From Streptomyces sp. Ru73 (lineage in GTDB: Bacteria; Actinomycetota; Actinomycetes; Streptomycetales; Streptomycetaceae): 60,887 bases of DNA. The notes beneath the pieces were generated by a model, which had not been told where the DNA came from, searched no databases, and saw only the letters and a program-made list of their open reading frames with translations. Position 1 is the first letter of the stretch. Every line of letters starts with the position of its first letter. A program made the translations under genes and the position numbers. Below are positions 15,731 through 24,473 of the stretch, one piece after another. The stretch is from the NCBI RefSeq assembly GCF_002920575.1, contig NZ_PQSQ01000043.1, positions 1 to 60,887 of the forward strand. Direction: 5' to 3'.

Positions 15731-18565
15731 TCAGGGGCGGGCCGGCTTCAGTTCGATGTCCTGGTGGACGTCGCCCCGGGAGGGGTCGACGGCCACGAAG
15801 CGGGCCGTCGGGGCGTGCGCGGAACCGGAGGCGATGACGGTGTAGCCGCCGGGCTCCAGGCCCGTGATGCGGTACCGGCCGCCCACCGCGCGGACGCCGG
15901 CCCTGCGCTTGCCGCGGTCGCTGACGACGGTGATCCACGCCTCGCAGCCGCGGGGGTGCTCCGGGCAGTGCAGGGAGCCGCTGACGGTGCACGTGCCGGC
16001 CGCCGAGGCGGTACGGGCGCCGGAGGGCGCCGTGCGGGCGCGGGGCCCGGCAGCGGGCGCCTGAGCGGCCGCTGCGGGCCGCTGGGCGGCCGGGGTGCCG
16101 GCCGTGGCGCCGGGGGTCACCGGGACCTGCTTGGCGCCCGGTTCGCCGTCGTGCCGGGTGTGCGCCAGCCAGGCGGCCAGCGCGGCCTGGGTGCGGCGGT
16201 CCAGGGTCGATGCGGTGTTCTTCGCGGCCGTGCCGCTCCGCTGCGCCGGCGCCGCGGCCGGCTCCGGCTCCGGGGAGGCGGCGGTGACGGTCAGGCCGCA
16301 GTCGTCGGCGTAACCGGCCAGCGCCTCGTCCAGCGCCGCCAGCTCCCGCAGCGCCACATGGAGGCGGTCGGCGCGCGGCCCGGAGGGTGCGTGCAGCGCG
16401 CCTTCCAGTTCGCGGACGAGCGGGCTGACCCGTACCCAGGTGCCGTCGGGCTCGCCGGTGGCGAAGCGGCGGTCCAGTGCGTGCAGGGACTCCACGAAGG
16501 TGGTGGTGATCCGCTCGACGCGGCGGCCCAGCTCGGGGGCGAGGTCGATGTCGATGTCGGCAGCGGCCGCGAGCGACCTGGCGTGGCCGGTGGCCGCGGT
16601 GAGCAGCGCGAGGCGGTTCTCGGCGCCGCGGCCGCGCACGCCGATCGGCATCCGTACGAGCGGCCGGGCCACGCCGCGTACCTGGTACAGCGCGGCGTCG
16701 ACGCCCCGGGCCGCGCCGCGCAGCCGGACCGGCGCCGCCGGGTCCTGCCAGCGCTCGGCGACCTGCGAGACGAGGTGTTCCAGGGCGGAGACGTAGCCGC
16801 GCTCCGCCTCCTGGGCGATCTTGCGGCTGGACACGGGGAAGACCAGTGCGGCGCAGGCGGTGGCGATGAGGATGCCGAGCCCGTTGTCGAGCAGCCGCTC
16901 ACTGAGCAGCGTCTCCATGCCGGTGTACGGGGTGGACAGGCCGTAGAGCTGCACGAGGGCGGTGACCAGGCCCGCGACCCAGTAGGCGTACTGGCGCTGC
17001 ATCCCCCAGGAGCCGAAGGTCAGGGCGGCCACGATGACCAGGAGCGTCCAGTAGATGTGGCCGGGGCCGATGAGGCGCAGCAGGAGGACGCCGACGACGG
17101 CGCCCACGATGGTGCCGGCCATGCGGTGCCCGAACTTGCGCAGCCGCTCCTGTGTGGTGTTGGTGCCGAACAGCGTGATCATCACGCCGACCAGGCCCCA
17201 GTAGAAGCGCTGCGGGTTGATGGCGTCGGTGATCGGGCACACGATGGCGGCGGCCAGCCCGGCGTGCACGGGGGCGCGCAGGTACGGGATCACCCGCCGC
17301 CAGCCGGTCTCGCTCTGTGCCGCGATGACGCGGCGGGCGACGGCCCCGGTGCCGGCGGGGCGGTTCTGCTCCAGCGCGACGGTGGGCTGGAAGGGCACCT
17401 TGGCGCGCGCGGTGGGGGCGTTCCGGCCGAGGTCGAGCCAGTGCGCGAGGGAGTCGGCGAGCGTGTCCAGGAGGTGGCCGACCCGGCGGGCCAGCGCGGC
17501 GGCCTCGGCGTCGTCGGCGCTCGTGCCGGGGGCTTCCAGTACGGCGGTGGCCTGCTGCTGGATGAGCTGGGCTGCCGGGCGCAGCGCGTCGGCCCGGCCG
17601 AGCGGGGTGTCCCGGGCGATGACCAGGCCGACGACCATGGCCTCCCGCAGGTGCGCCGGCGCCTGGAGGCGGGTGAGCTGCTGGACGCACTGGCCGATGC
17701 CCTTGAGGGCCAGCTCGGCGTCGAAGAGGTGCCGGTGGAGCAGTTCGGCGGTGCCGGGGTCGGCGGCGACCTCGGGCTGCGCGAGACGGCCGTCGATGGT
17801 GACGGTGGTGACGTTCAGGCGGCGCAGGCTGCGCCGCATCCGCTTGACGGCGACCTCGTGGTCGGCGTCCGGGTCCAGCGCGTCGGTGGCGGCGTCGGCG
17901 ACCCTGCGGGCCTCCACGACGAAGGCGCGCTGCGTACGGAGGAGGTCCTCGCGCGGCATCGGGTAGCACAGCAGGAGCCGCGTCAGGAGGATGGCGACGG
18001 CGGACGTCACGGCGACGGCGAACATCTCGCCACAGAGGTTCAGCGGGACGTTCGCCATCATGCCGACCATGAAGGCGTTGAAGAGCAGCATGCCGGCCAG
18101 CAGCGCAAGGGTCCCGAACCGGGCGAGGAAGAACGTCACCGCCAGGGCGAGCACCATGATGGTGAGTTCGAGCGCGCGGTACTGATGCAGCCAGGCGGCG
18201 AGCGGCAGCGCGGCGGAGAACGGGAACGGCATCCACAGGATGGCCCGGGTCAGCCGCTGCCAGGTGTTCTCGGCGACGGCGAACGCGCTCATCAGGCCCA
18301 TCATGCCGCCGGCCATCATGCCGAGCATGGCGGGCAGGCCCAGCACGAGGGACATGCCGTAACCGGTGGCGAGTCCGGTGACCATGGCGACCAGCGTCCG
18401 CCACCCGGCCTGCAGCTGGCCGAGTCCGGGGTCGGCGGCGAGCACCCAGTCCCACCAGCGTCTCGGCCCGCCGACGCGCCGAGGGGCGATGGCGCTCTCG
18501 TGGGCCGGGTCGCGGCCCTTGCGGCCGTCGGTGATGTCCGGGCTTCCGGTGGCTGGCGTGGTCAA
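15731..18565 (-). CDS. FUSC-family membrane protein with C-terminal carboxypeptidase-regulatory-like domain
   Basis: 944 residues, TTG start at 18565 preceded by GGAGG and overlapping the MarR gene stop (TTGA). Layout: cytoplasmic N-terminus; first hydrophobic block (about 60-190, e.g. MLGMMAGGMMGLMSAF); a long soluble, coiled region (about 200-390); second hydrophobic block (about 400-560, with the FWGLVGVMITLFGTN-type segment FYWGLVGVMITLFG); another soluble region; and a final ~90-residue beta-rich segment (SGSLHCPEHPRGCEAW, YRITGLEPGGYTVIA) resembling carboxypeptidase-regulatory/CnaB folds. FUSC proteins are linked to efflux of aromatic acids. The overlapping MarR regulator supports a ligand-induced exporter. 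The substrate is unknown. Confidence 0.82.
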   Translation of the reverse strand: MTTPATGSPDITDGRKGRDPAHESAIAPRRVGGPRRWWDWVLAADPGLGQLQAGWRTLVAMVTGLATGYGMSLVLGLPAMLGMMAGGMMGLMSAFAVAENTWQRLTRAILWMPFPFSAALPLAAWLHQYRALELTIMVLALAVTFFLARFGTLALLAGMLLFNAFMVGMMANVPLNLCGEMFAVAVTSAVAILLTRLLLCYPMPREDLLRTQRAFVVEARRVADAATDALDPDADHEVAVKRMRRSLRRLNVTTVTIDGRLAQPEVAADPGTAELLHRHLFDAELALKGIGQCVQQLTRLQAPAHLREAMVVGLVIARDTPLGRADALRPAAQLIQQQATAVLEAPGTSADDAEAAALARRVGHLLDTLADSLAHWLDLGRNAPTARAKVPFQPTVALEQNRPAGTGAVARRVIAAQSETGWRRVIPYLRAPVHAGLAAAIVCPITDAINPQRFYWGLVGVMITLFGTNTTQERLRKFGHRMAGTIVGAVVGVLLLRLIGPGHIYWTLLVIVAALTFGSWGMQRQYAYWVAGLVTALVQLYGLSTPYTGMETLLSERLLDNGLGILIATACAALVFPVSSRKIAQEAERGYVSALEHLVSQVAERWQDPAAPVRLRGAARGVDAALYQVRGVARPLVRMPIGVRGRGAENRLALLTAATGHARSLAAAADIDIDLAPELGRRVERITTTFVESLHALDRRFATGEPDGTWVRVSPLVRELEGALHAPSGPRADRLHVALRELAALDEALAGYADDCGLTVTAASPEPEPAAAPAQRSGTAAKNTASTLDRRTQAALAAWLAHTRHDGEPGAKQVPVTPGATAGTPAAQRPAAAAQAPAAGPRARTAPSGARTASAAGTCTVSGSLHCPEHPRGCEAWITVVSDRGKRRAGVRAVGGRYRITGLEPGGYTVIASGSAHAPTARFVAVDPSRGDVHQDIELKPARP

Positions 18566-19020
18566 CTGACCTCCGGTTCGATGGCGTGCAGCACGGTCGT
18601 TACGGCATCCCGGGCCGCGCCCACGGCGCGCTCCGGATCGTCGACGTTCGAGCGCAGCCCTTCGAGGAGGGCCGCGGCCATCCGCTGCCGCGCGTGCTCC
18701 AGCAGCTCCCGCCCCGCGGGGGTCAGCGACGTCTCGATGCAGCGCCGGTCGTGGGCGCTGCGCTCGCGCTGGACGAGGCCGCGCTCCTCCAGCTCCTGCA
18801 GGACCACGGTGACCCGGGGCTGGGCGATGCCCGTGTACGCGGCGAGTCCGGTGACCCGCCGGGGACCGCTGTCCAGGGCGTCCAGGAGCGAGACGTGCGT
18901 GCGTGGCAGCCCGAATTCACCGAGCCGGAAGAGTGCCTGGGAGAGCCTGCCGATGCCCCTGAGGAGGCCGCGAGCGGCGTTCTCGATGCGCTGTTCGTCG
19001 GACGTCGACGATGAATGCAT
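18562..19020 (-). CDS. MarR-family transcriptional regulator
   Basis: 152 residues from the ATG at 19020. The winged-helix core is clear: LPRTHVSLLDALDSG, VTGLAAYTGIAQPRVTVVLQ (recognition helix) and LEERGLVQRERSAHDRR (wing). MarR proteins usually repress their own operon and release DNA on binding phenolic or aromatic ligands. The stop overlaps the FUSC start by 4 bp. A TATAAT hexamer lies 6 nt upstream of the ATG on this strand, so the mRNA is probably leaderless. The ATG itself lies in an AT-rich inverted repeat that could be its operator. Confidence 0.9.
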   Translation of the reverse strand: MHSSSTSDEQRIENAARGLLRGIGRLSQALFRLGEFGLPRTHVSLLDALDSGPRRVTGLAAYTGIAQPRVTVVLQELEERGLVQRERSAHDRRCIETSLTPAGRELLEHARQRMAAALLEGLRSNVDDPERAVGAARDAVTTVLHAIEPEVS

Positions 19021-19048
19021 ATAGCAATTATATAACAGGGATATGCAT
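19015..19048 (-). promoter_or_regulatory. AT-rich MarR operator/promoter with leaderless start
   Basis: ATGCATAT (19015-19022) and ATATGCAT (19041-19048) form a perfect inverted repeat with an 18-bp spacer. The spacer holds TATAAT on the minus strand (19027-19032), placed so that transcription would begin at or next to the ATG at 19020. This block of about 34 bp is strikingly AT-rich against the surrounding sequence. No good -35 is visible. Autorepression by the MarR protein is inferred. Confidence 0.6.
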
Positions 19049-19137
19049 CGGTCGCCAGTGGGACGGCGCACGCGGCGGGACGGACGGCCGCCGCTCGCCC
19101 CTCCCCTTCGGAGGCCGCGGCTGGCAGGATTCCCGCC

Positions 19138-20133
19138 ATGGTCCCCAGCATTCCCCGGCCCGGCGGGCGCCGCGCGCTGCAGATGGCGGTCGCAGCGGCG
19201 GCCGTCGCAGGGCTGCTGCTGTGGTGCCTGCTGCCGGGCGGACGGCCGTCACCGAGCGGCCGGGTGACGCTGGCCACCGGGGTGCCGACCGGGGTGTACG
19301 CGCGCTACGGGGAGCTCCTGAAGCAGGACCTCGCGCACGATCTCCCGGGCCTCGACGTCACGCTCACCCGGAGCGAGGGCTCCGTCGACAACATCCGCAA
19401 ACTGGTGTCCGGGCGTGCGGAATTCACCATCGCGGCGGCCGACGCGGTCGCCACGTACCAGGTACAGGGCGGCCGGGACGCCGGCCGGCTGCGGGCCTGC
19501 GCGCGGCTGTACGACGACTACATGCAGCTCGTCGTGCCCAAGGGCTCCACGGTGCGCTCGACGCGCGACCTGAAGGGGCTGCGGGTCGGGGTCGGCGCCG
19601 ACGGCTCCGGAGTGCAGCTGATCACCCGGCGGCTGATGCGCGCAGCGGGGCTGGACTTCGACCGGGACATCCACGCGGAGCGGGTCGGCATCGACGCGAT
19701 GCCGCGGCTCCTGGAGGACGGGAAGCTCGACGCGTTCTTCTGGTCCGGCGGGCTGCCGACCACGGCCGTGCAGCGGCTGGCCGACCGCTTCCCCGTACGG
19801 CTGGTCCAGCTCGGCGACCTGGTCGAGCCGCTGCACGCGCAGGGCAGGGGCAGCCGTTACTACCGGGCGGCGGTGATGCCGGCGGACGCCTACCCCGAGG
19901 CCCAGGACGACCGGGCCGTGAAGACCATCGCGGTGGCGAACCTGCTGGTCACCACCGACCGCGAGGACCCGGACCTGACCCGGGAGGTGACGCGGACGGT
20001 GATCGACAGCCGGGACCGCGTCGGCCGCGAGGTGCACGACGCGCAGAAGGTGGACCTGCGCACCGCCGTCTTCACCGACCCGCTGCCACTGCACGAGGGC
20101 GCCCGGCGCTACTACGTCTCGGCCAAGCCTTAG
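19138..20133 (+). CDS. TAXI-family TRAP transporter solute-binding protein
   Basis: 331 residues. A short Arg-containing N-terminus and one hydrophobic segment (AVAAAAVAGLLLWCLL) indicate export or membrane anchoring. The TAXI features are VTLATGVPTGVYARYGELL, the SEGSVDNIRKLVSGRAEFTI region, LKGLRVGVGADGSGV and the DAFFWSGGLPTTAV segment near residue 200. These proteins capture small carboxylates or amino acids for TRAP permeases. No TRAP membrane subunits are adjacent. Downstream it converges with the gluK gene, which raises the possibility of a sensing role. Confidence 0.85.
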   Translation: MVPSIPRPGGRRALQMAVAAAAVAGLLLWCLLPGGRPSPSGRVTLATGVPTGVYARYGELLKQDLAHDLPGLDVTLTRSEGSVDNIRKLVSGRAEFTIAAADAVATYQVQGGRDAGRLRACARLYDDYMQLVVPKGSTVRSTRDLKGLRVGVGADGSGVQLITRRLMRAAGLDFDRDIHAERVGIDAMPRLLEDGKLDAFFWSGGLPTTAVQRLADRFPVRLVQLGDLVEPLHAQGRGSRYYRAAVMPADAYPEAQDDRAVKTIAVANLLVTTDREDPDLTREVTRTVIDSRDRVGREVHDAQKVDLRTAVFTDPLPLHEGARRYYVSAKP

Positions 20134-20151
20134 GCGGGCCGTTGAGCCACG

Positions 20152-20170
20152 GGCGGGCCGTGCGGCCGCC
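20152..20170. terminator. short hairpin between TAXI gene and gluK
   Basis: GGCGGGCCG (20152-20160) pairs with CGGCCGCC (20163-20170) with one bulge. It is in the 48-bp gap between convergent genes. Modest support. Confidence 0.4.
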
Positions 20171-20181
20171 TCGCGGGGCCG

Positions 20182-21612
20182 TCAGCGGCCTGCCGGGGGC
20201 TCGGGGGCCGGACGGTCGCGGGGGACCGTGACGGTGACGCAGAGGCCGCGTGGCGCGTTCGGGGCGTACGAGATCTCCGCGCCGCCCGCGGCGAGCATGG
20301 CGCGGGTGATCGACAGGCCCAGCCCCGACCCGGAGACGTTCTGGTGGCGGCCGCTGCGCCAGAAGCGGTCGCCGATGCGCTCCAGCTCCTCCTCGGTGAG
20401 GCCGGGCCCGTGGTCGGCGACGGTGATCCGGACCCACTCGCCCTCGGGCGCCGCGGCGACCGTGACCTCCTCGCCGGCCGGGGTGAACTTCAGGGCGTTG
20501 TCCACGACCGCGTCCAGCGCGCTGGAGAGCGCCACCGGGTCCGCCCAGCCCGTGACCGCGCCGTGGCCCTCGTACCGCAGGGCCACGCCCTTGTCGTCGG
20601 CGAGCGGGCGCCAGGCGTCGGCACGCTCGGCGGCGAGCGCGGCGACGTCGGTGAGCTGGAGGTCGGCGGGGGTGTGCTCGGCCAGCGCCAGGTCCAGCAG
20701 GCCGTCCAGGACCCGGGCCAGCCGCTTGCCCTCCGTACGGACCGAGGCGATCTCCTCGTTCTCCGGCGGGAGTTCGAGCGCCAGCAGCTCGATGCGGAGC
20801 AGGAGGGCCGCGAGCGGGTTGCGCAGCTGGTGCGAGGCGTCGGCCACGAAGGCGCGCTGCTGCTCCAGCACGTCCTCGACGTTGTCCGCCATCTCGTTGA
20901 ACGAGCGGGCCAGCCTGCGGAGTTCCGGCGGTCCCGACCCCGCGGCGACCCGCGACTTCATCCGGCCCGTGGCGATGTCGTGAGTGGCCGCGTCCAGGGT
21001 GCGTACGGGCCGCAGCACCCACCCGGTGAGCCGGAACGCCGCCCCGACCGCGACCAGCATGGCCAGCGACTCCCCCGCCACCAGCCACAGCCAGCCGTGC
21101 AGGATGCGTGACCGCAGCTGCCCGGTGGGCGAGTCGGTGAAGACCACCGCGACGACGTCACCGTCCCGGATGACCGGCGAGGCGACCGGCAGCCGGCGGT
21201 CGTCCCACGGCCACGCCTGGTGCGGGTCGTGGCTGCGCCGCCCCGCGAGCGCCTCCTCGAAGGCCTGTCGCCCTTCCCCCTCGCGCGGTACCCGCCAGCC
21301 CGCTGGCGCGGCGGCCATGGGGGTGCGGTCGCGGTAGAAGACACCGGCACGGATGCCGTACAGATCGTGGTACCGCCGCAGCTCCGTACGGAGTGTGCTC
21401 AGCCGCTCGTCCTTCGTGGAGGCACGCCCGTCGGCACCGGGACGCGCGGTGACGAACTGCGCCAGTGAGGCGAAGCGCGCCGCGTCGTCGATCCGGTCCA
21501 CCACCACCCGCTGCTGCTCCGCCACCGCCTGGCTCCCGGCCAGCGGGAAGCCGAGCGCGAGCAGCACACCGGCCATCAGGACGATGAGGAGCGGGAGGAG
21601 GCGGGTGCGCAC
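20182..21612 (-). CDS. gluK: sensor histidine kinase (GluK-like)
   Basis: 476 residues, GTG start at 21612. Order: TM1 (about residues 5-25); extracytoplasmic sensor region (26-170) with DRIDDAARFASLAQFV; TM2 (about 172-195); HAMP (about 197-250); HisKA with His261 in FVADASHQLRNPLAAL; HATPase with VVDNALKFTP, DHGPGLT and GSGLGLSIT. It is 15 bp downstream of a response regulator gene on the same strand. The pair is divergent from gluABCD, the arrangement known for the glutamate-sensing GluR-GluK system of S. coelicolor. The gene name is assigned from that context and from memory, not from a search. Confidence 0.85.
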   Translation of the reverse strand: MRTRLLPLLIVLMAGVLLALGFPLAGSQAVAEQQRVVVDRIDDAARFASLAQFVTARPGADGRASTKDERLSTLRTELRRYHDLYGIRAGVFYRDRTPMAAAPAGWRVPREGEGRQAFEEALAGRRSHDPHQAWPWDDRRLPVASPVIRDGDVVAVVFTDSPTGQLRSRILHGWLWLVAGESLAMLVAVGAAFRLTGWVLRPVRTLDAATHDIATGRMKSRVAAGSGPPELRRLARSFNEMADNVEDVLEQQRAFVADASHQLRNPLAALLLRIELLALELPPENEEIASVRTEGKRLARVLDGLLDLALAEHTPADLQLTDVAALAAERADAWRPLADDKGVALRYEGHGAVTGWADPVALSSALDAVVDNALKFTPAGEEVTVAAAPEGEWVRITVADHGPGLTEEELERIGDRFWRSGRHQNVSGSGLGLSITRAMLAAGGAEISYAPNAPRGLCVTVTVPRDRPAPEPPAGR

Positions 21613-21627
21613 GGTACGGGACGGCCG

Positions 21628-22347
21628 TCAGGGACCCGGCGGCGCGGGAGCGGGCGCCACGAGCCGGTAGCCGACGCCGCGCACCGTCTCGATGAGCGCG
21701 GGCATGCGCAGCTTCGAGCGCAGCGAGGCGATGTGCACTTCGAGGGTGCGCCCGGTGCCCTCCCAGTTGGTGCGCCACACCTCACTGATGATCTGCTCCC
21801 TGCGGAACACCACCCCCGGACGCTGCGCGAGCAGCGCCAGAAGGTCGAACTCCTTGCGGGTCAGCGGGACCGTGCCGCCGTGCACGGAGACCCGGCGGGT
21901 GGCCAGTTCGATGGTGACGTCCCCAAGGCGCAGCAGGTGCTCGCCGGCCGCCTCTTCGGTGCCGTGCTCGCCGGGGCCGTGCACGGTGCGCCGGCTGACC
22001 GCGTGGATACGGGCCAGCAGCTCGCCCGTGTCGTAGGGCTTGACCACGTAGTCGTCCGCGCCGAGGTTGAGGCCGTGGATCCGGGAACGGACGTCGGACC
22101 GCGCGGTCACCATGATCACAGGGGTGCTGGTGAGCTTCCGTATCCGGCCGCAGACCTCGAATCCGTCCTGGTCGGGGAGGCCCAGGTCGAGCAGGACGAC
22201 CGCGAAGGGCTCCCCGGCATCCGGGACCAGCGCGTGCAGCGCCTCTTCTCCGCTGCGCGCGTGCACCACTTCGAAGCCGTGCTTGGCGAGCACGGCGGAC
22301 AGCGCCGCGGCGACGTGGTTGTCGTCCTCCACCAGCAGCAGCCGCAT
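21628..22347 (-). CDS. gluR: OmpR-family response regulator (GluR-like)
   Basis: 239 residues from the ATG at 22347, preceded by GGGGGAGGG; an open upstream extension lacks homology. The receiver domain starts MRLLLVEDDNHVAAAL, with phosphoacceptor Asp54 in VLLDLGLPDQDGFEV and Lys in VVKPYD. The winged-helix effector has LTRKEFDLLALLAQRPG and the typical end VRGVGYRLV. It is the partner of the kinase 15 bp downstream and likely acts on the shared intergenic region with gluA. A glutamate link is inferred from position. Confidence 0.88.
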   Translation of the reverse strand: MRLLLVEDDNHVAAALSAVLAKHGFEVVHARSGEEALHALVPDAGEPFAVVLLDLGLPDQDGFEVCGRIRKLTSTPVIMVTARSDVRSRIHGLNLGADDYVVKPYDTGELLARIHAVSRRTVHGPGEHGTEEAAGEHLLRLGDVTIELATRRVSVHGGTVPLTRKEFDLLALLAQRPGVVFRREQIISEVWRTNWEGTGRTLEVHIASLRSKLRMPALIETVRGVGYRLVAPAPAPPGP

Positions 22348-22656
22348 CGGCCCTCCCCCTTCCACCGGCTCGCGTCCCAGGCCATCAGGGCATCTACCGC
22401 GATCGACAGCGCGCGCGTCAAGAGGGAGCCGAGCCGGTACGGACATCTGTTACGCAGCCGGTACCGGCCCGTACGAGGTGGACCGTTGCGCTCCGCAAAC
22501 CGGGCCGCCGAGGCGTCCACGCACCCCGCGCCCCGTTCACCCAGAGTGTCCCTTTGCAGCCGGATCGTTATGCTCAATTTCCGCTCAGATGTAATGACGC
22601 TGATCGCAGTGCGTCACTACTGTCCTCTCAACCGAGGAGGACGGAGCTACCCGCCG
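22348..22656. promoter_or_regulatory. gluR-gluA divergent control region with inverted repeat
   Basis: 309 bp between divergent gluR and gluA. A 10-bp inverted repeat stands out: GTAATGACGC (22591-22600) and GCGTCACTAC (22611-22620), matching at 9 of 10 positions with a 10-bp spacer, about 37 bp before the gluA ATG. It is the best candidate operator for GluR or another regulator. The gluA Shine-Dalgarno region GAGGAGG is at 22634-22640, somewhat far from the ATG, with GGAG closer. Upstream of the repeat the sequence is unusually AT-rich (TTATGCTCAATTTCC), as expected for a promoter. Confidence 0.55.
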
Positions 22657-23442
22657 ATGAGCGAAGTATCGGTGACCAAGGACCCCGGGGGCCCCGCCCC
22701 GGCGGCGGACGATCTGGTCGTGCTGGCAGGCGTCAACAAGCACTTCGGCGCGCTGCACGTGCTCCAGGACATCGACCTGACGATCAAGCGCGGCGAGGTC
22801 GTCGTGGTGATCGGCCCGTCCGGGTCCGGCAAGTCGACCCTGTGCCGCACGATCAACCGGCTGGAGACCGTCGACTCCGGAAGCATCACCATCGACGGCA
22901 AACCGCTGCCCCAGGAAGGCCGGGAGCTGGCACGGCTGCGTGCCGACGTCGGCATGGTCTTCCAGTCCTTCAACCTCTTCGCGCACAAGACGGTCCTGGA
23001 GAACGTGACCCTGGGCCAGCTGAAGGTCCGCAAGGCGGACAAGCGCGCGGCCGAGCAGAAGGCCCGCGCGCTGCTGGACCGGGTGGGCGTGGGCACGCAG
23101 GCGGACAAGTACCCCGCGCAGCTCTCCGGAGGCCAGCAGCAGCGCGTGGCCATCGCCCGTGCGCTGGCGATGGACCCGAAGGTGATGCTCTTCGACGAGC
23201 CGACCTCGGCCCTGGACCCGGAGATGATCAACGAGGTGCTGGAGGTCATGCAGCAGCTCGCCCGGGACGGCATGACGATGGTCGTCGTCACGCACGAGAT
23301 GGGTTTCGCGCGCTCCGCGGCGAACCGCGTCGTCTTCATGGCGGACGGCCGGATCGTCGAATCGGCCGAGCCGACACAGTTCTTCGACAATCCGCGCAGC
23401 GACCGTGCCAAGGACTTCCTTTCCAAGATCCTGCATCACTGA
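22657..23442 (+). CDS. gluA: glutamate ABC transporter ATP-binding protein
   Basis: 261 residues from the ATG at 22657; the frame is open far upstream but family sequence starts here. Walker A GPSGSGKST, Q-loop VFQSFNLFAHKT, signature LSGGQQQRVAIARAL, Walker B VMLFDEPTSALDPE and the switch His in VVVTHEMGFAR are all present. It is a polar-amino-acid ATPase, first gene of a gluABCD operon, 54 bp before gluB. Together with GluB, GluC and GluD it would import glutamate at the membrane. Confidence 0.93.
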   Translation: MSEVSVTKDPGGPAPAADDLVVLAGVNKHFGALHVLQDIDLTIKRGEVVVVIGPSGSGKSTLCRTINRLETVDSGSITIDGKPLPQEGRELARLRADVGMVFQSFNLFAHKTVLENVTLGQLKVRKADKRAAEQKARALLDRVGVGTQADKYPAQLSGGQQQRVAIARALAMDPKVMLFDEPTSALDPEMINEVLEVMQQLARDGMTMVVVTHEMGFARSAANRVVFMADGRIVESAEPTQFFDNPRSDRAKDFLSKILHH

Positions 23443-23496
23443 GCCCGCAGTGGCCCCGATGACTGTCCACCCCTGCTGAACCGAAGGAACTTCACC

Positions 23497-24405
23497 ATGA
23501 GGATGCGTAAGACGGCCGCTGCGGCCACGGTGGTGCTCGCGCTGACCGCGACGGCCACGGCGTGCGGTGGCGAGTCCGGCACGGCCGGCGACAAGCCCAA
23601 GGGCGAGAAGGTCTTCAGCGGGACGTACAAGGTCGCCGAGAACGTCAAGATCGACTCCCCGACCCTGAAGAAGGCCCAGCAGCGCGGCAAGATCATCGTG
23701 GGCGCCAAGGCGGACCAGCCGTTCCTGGGCTTCCAGGACTCCGACGGCAACCGCACGGGCTTCGACATCGAGATCGCCAAGATGATCGCGGCGGACCTCG
23801 GCTTCTCGGCCAAGCAGATCGAGTTCAAGACGGTCGACTCCAACGTCCGCGAGACCTCGATCTCCAAGGGCCAGGTCGACTACTACGTCGGCACCTACAC
23901 GATCAACGACGAGCGCAAGAAGCAGGTCGGCTTCGCGGGCCCGTACTACACCGCGGGCGCCGACCTGCTGGTGCGCAAGGACGAGAAGGGCATCACCGGG
24001 CCCGACAGCGTCAAGGGCAAGAAGGTCTGCTCGATCGTGGGCTCCACCCCGCTCCAGGAGATCAAGAAGGCCAAGTACGGGGCCGAGACCACCGAGCTGT
24101 CCAAGTACTCGCTCTGCGTGAAGCAGCTGCTGGACGGCCAGGTGGACGCGGTCACCACCGACGACGCGATCCTCAAGGGCTACGCGGCGGAGCGTCCCAC
24201 CAAGCTGAAGCTCGTGGGCAAGCCGTTCACCGAGGAGCCCTACGGCGTCGGCATGAACAAGAACGACAAGGCGCTGCGCGACGCGATCACCGACGCGCTC
24301 GAGGCGCACATCAAGAACGGCGACTACAAGAAGGCGTACGAGGGCACGCTGGGCAAGTCCGGCTCCCCCTACGAGGCGCCGAAGACCCCGCTGCCGCGCT
24401 ACTGA
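23497..24405 (+). CDS. gluB: glutamate-binding lipoprotein of the ABC transporter
   Basis: 302 residues, ATG preceded by AAGGAA. A lipoprotein signal peptide (KTAAAATVVLALTATATAC) ends at a lipobox Cys. The mature protein is a family 3 solute-binding protein: KIIVGAKADQPFLGFQDSDG, GFDIEIAKMIAADLGF, the DYYVGTYTINDERKKQVGFA segment (cut short here) and the C-terminal EEPYGVGMNKND region. Codon use is strongly Lys-AAG/Asp-GAC biased, suggesting high expression. A strong hairpin follows before gluC. Confidence 0.93.
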   Translation: MRMRKTAAAATVVLALTATATACGGESGTAGDKPKGEKVFSGTYKVAENVKIDSPTLKKAQQRGKIIVGAKADQPFLGFQDSDGNRTGFDIEIAKMIAADLGFSAKQIEFKTVDSNVRETSISKGQVDYYVGTYTINDERKKQVGFAGPYYTAGADLLVRKDEKGITGPDSVKGKKVCSIVGSTPLQEIKKAKYGAETTELSKYSLCVKQLLDGQVDAVTTDDAILKGYAAERPTKLKLVGKPFTEEPYGVGMNKNDKALRDAITDALEAHIKNGDYKKAYEGTLGKSGSPYEAPKTPLPRY

Positions 24406-24433
24406 TCACACCGCTCGCACCGGCCCGAGCCGT

Positions 24434-24473
24434 CGCGCCCCGTACGCCCGCTGCGGCGGGCGTACGGGGCGCG
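24434..24473 (+). terminator. intraoperonic hairpin between gluB and gluC
   Basis: Perfect 18-bp stem (24434-24451 with 24456-24473) with a 4-nt loop, within the 150-bp gap between gluB and gluC. It probably causes partial termination or protects the 3' end of a gluAB message, giving more binding protein than permease. Confidence 0.75.

Noticed and set aside
13526..19024. 1832-codon plus-strand frame opposite miaB, FUSC and MarR genes
   Set aside because: It crosses several well-supported minus-strand genes and their intergenic terminators and has no domain.
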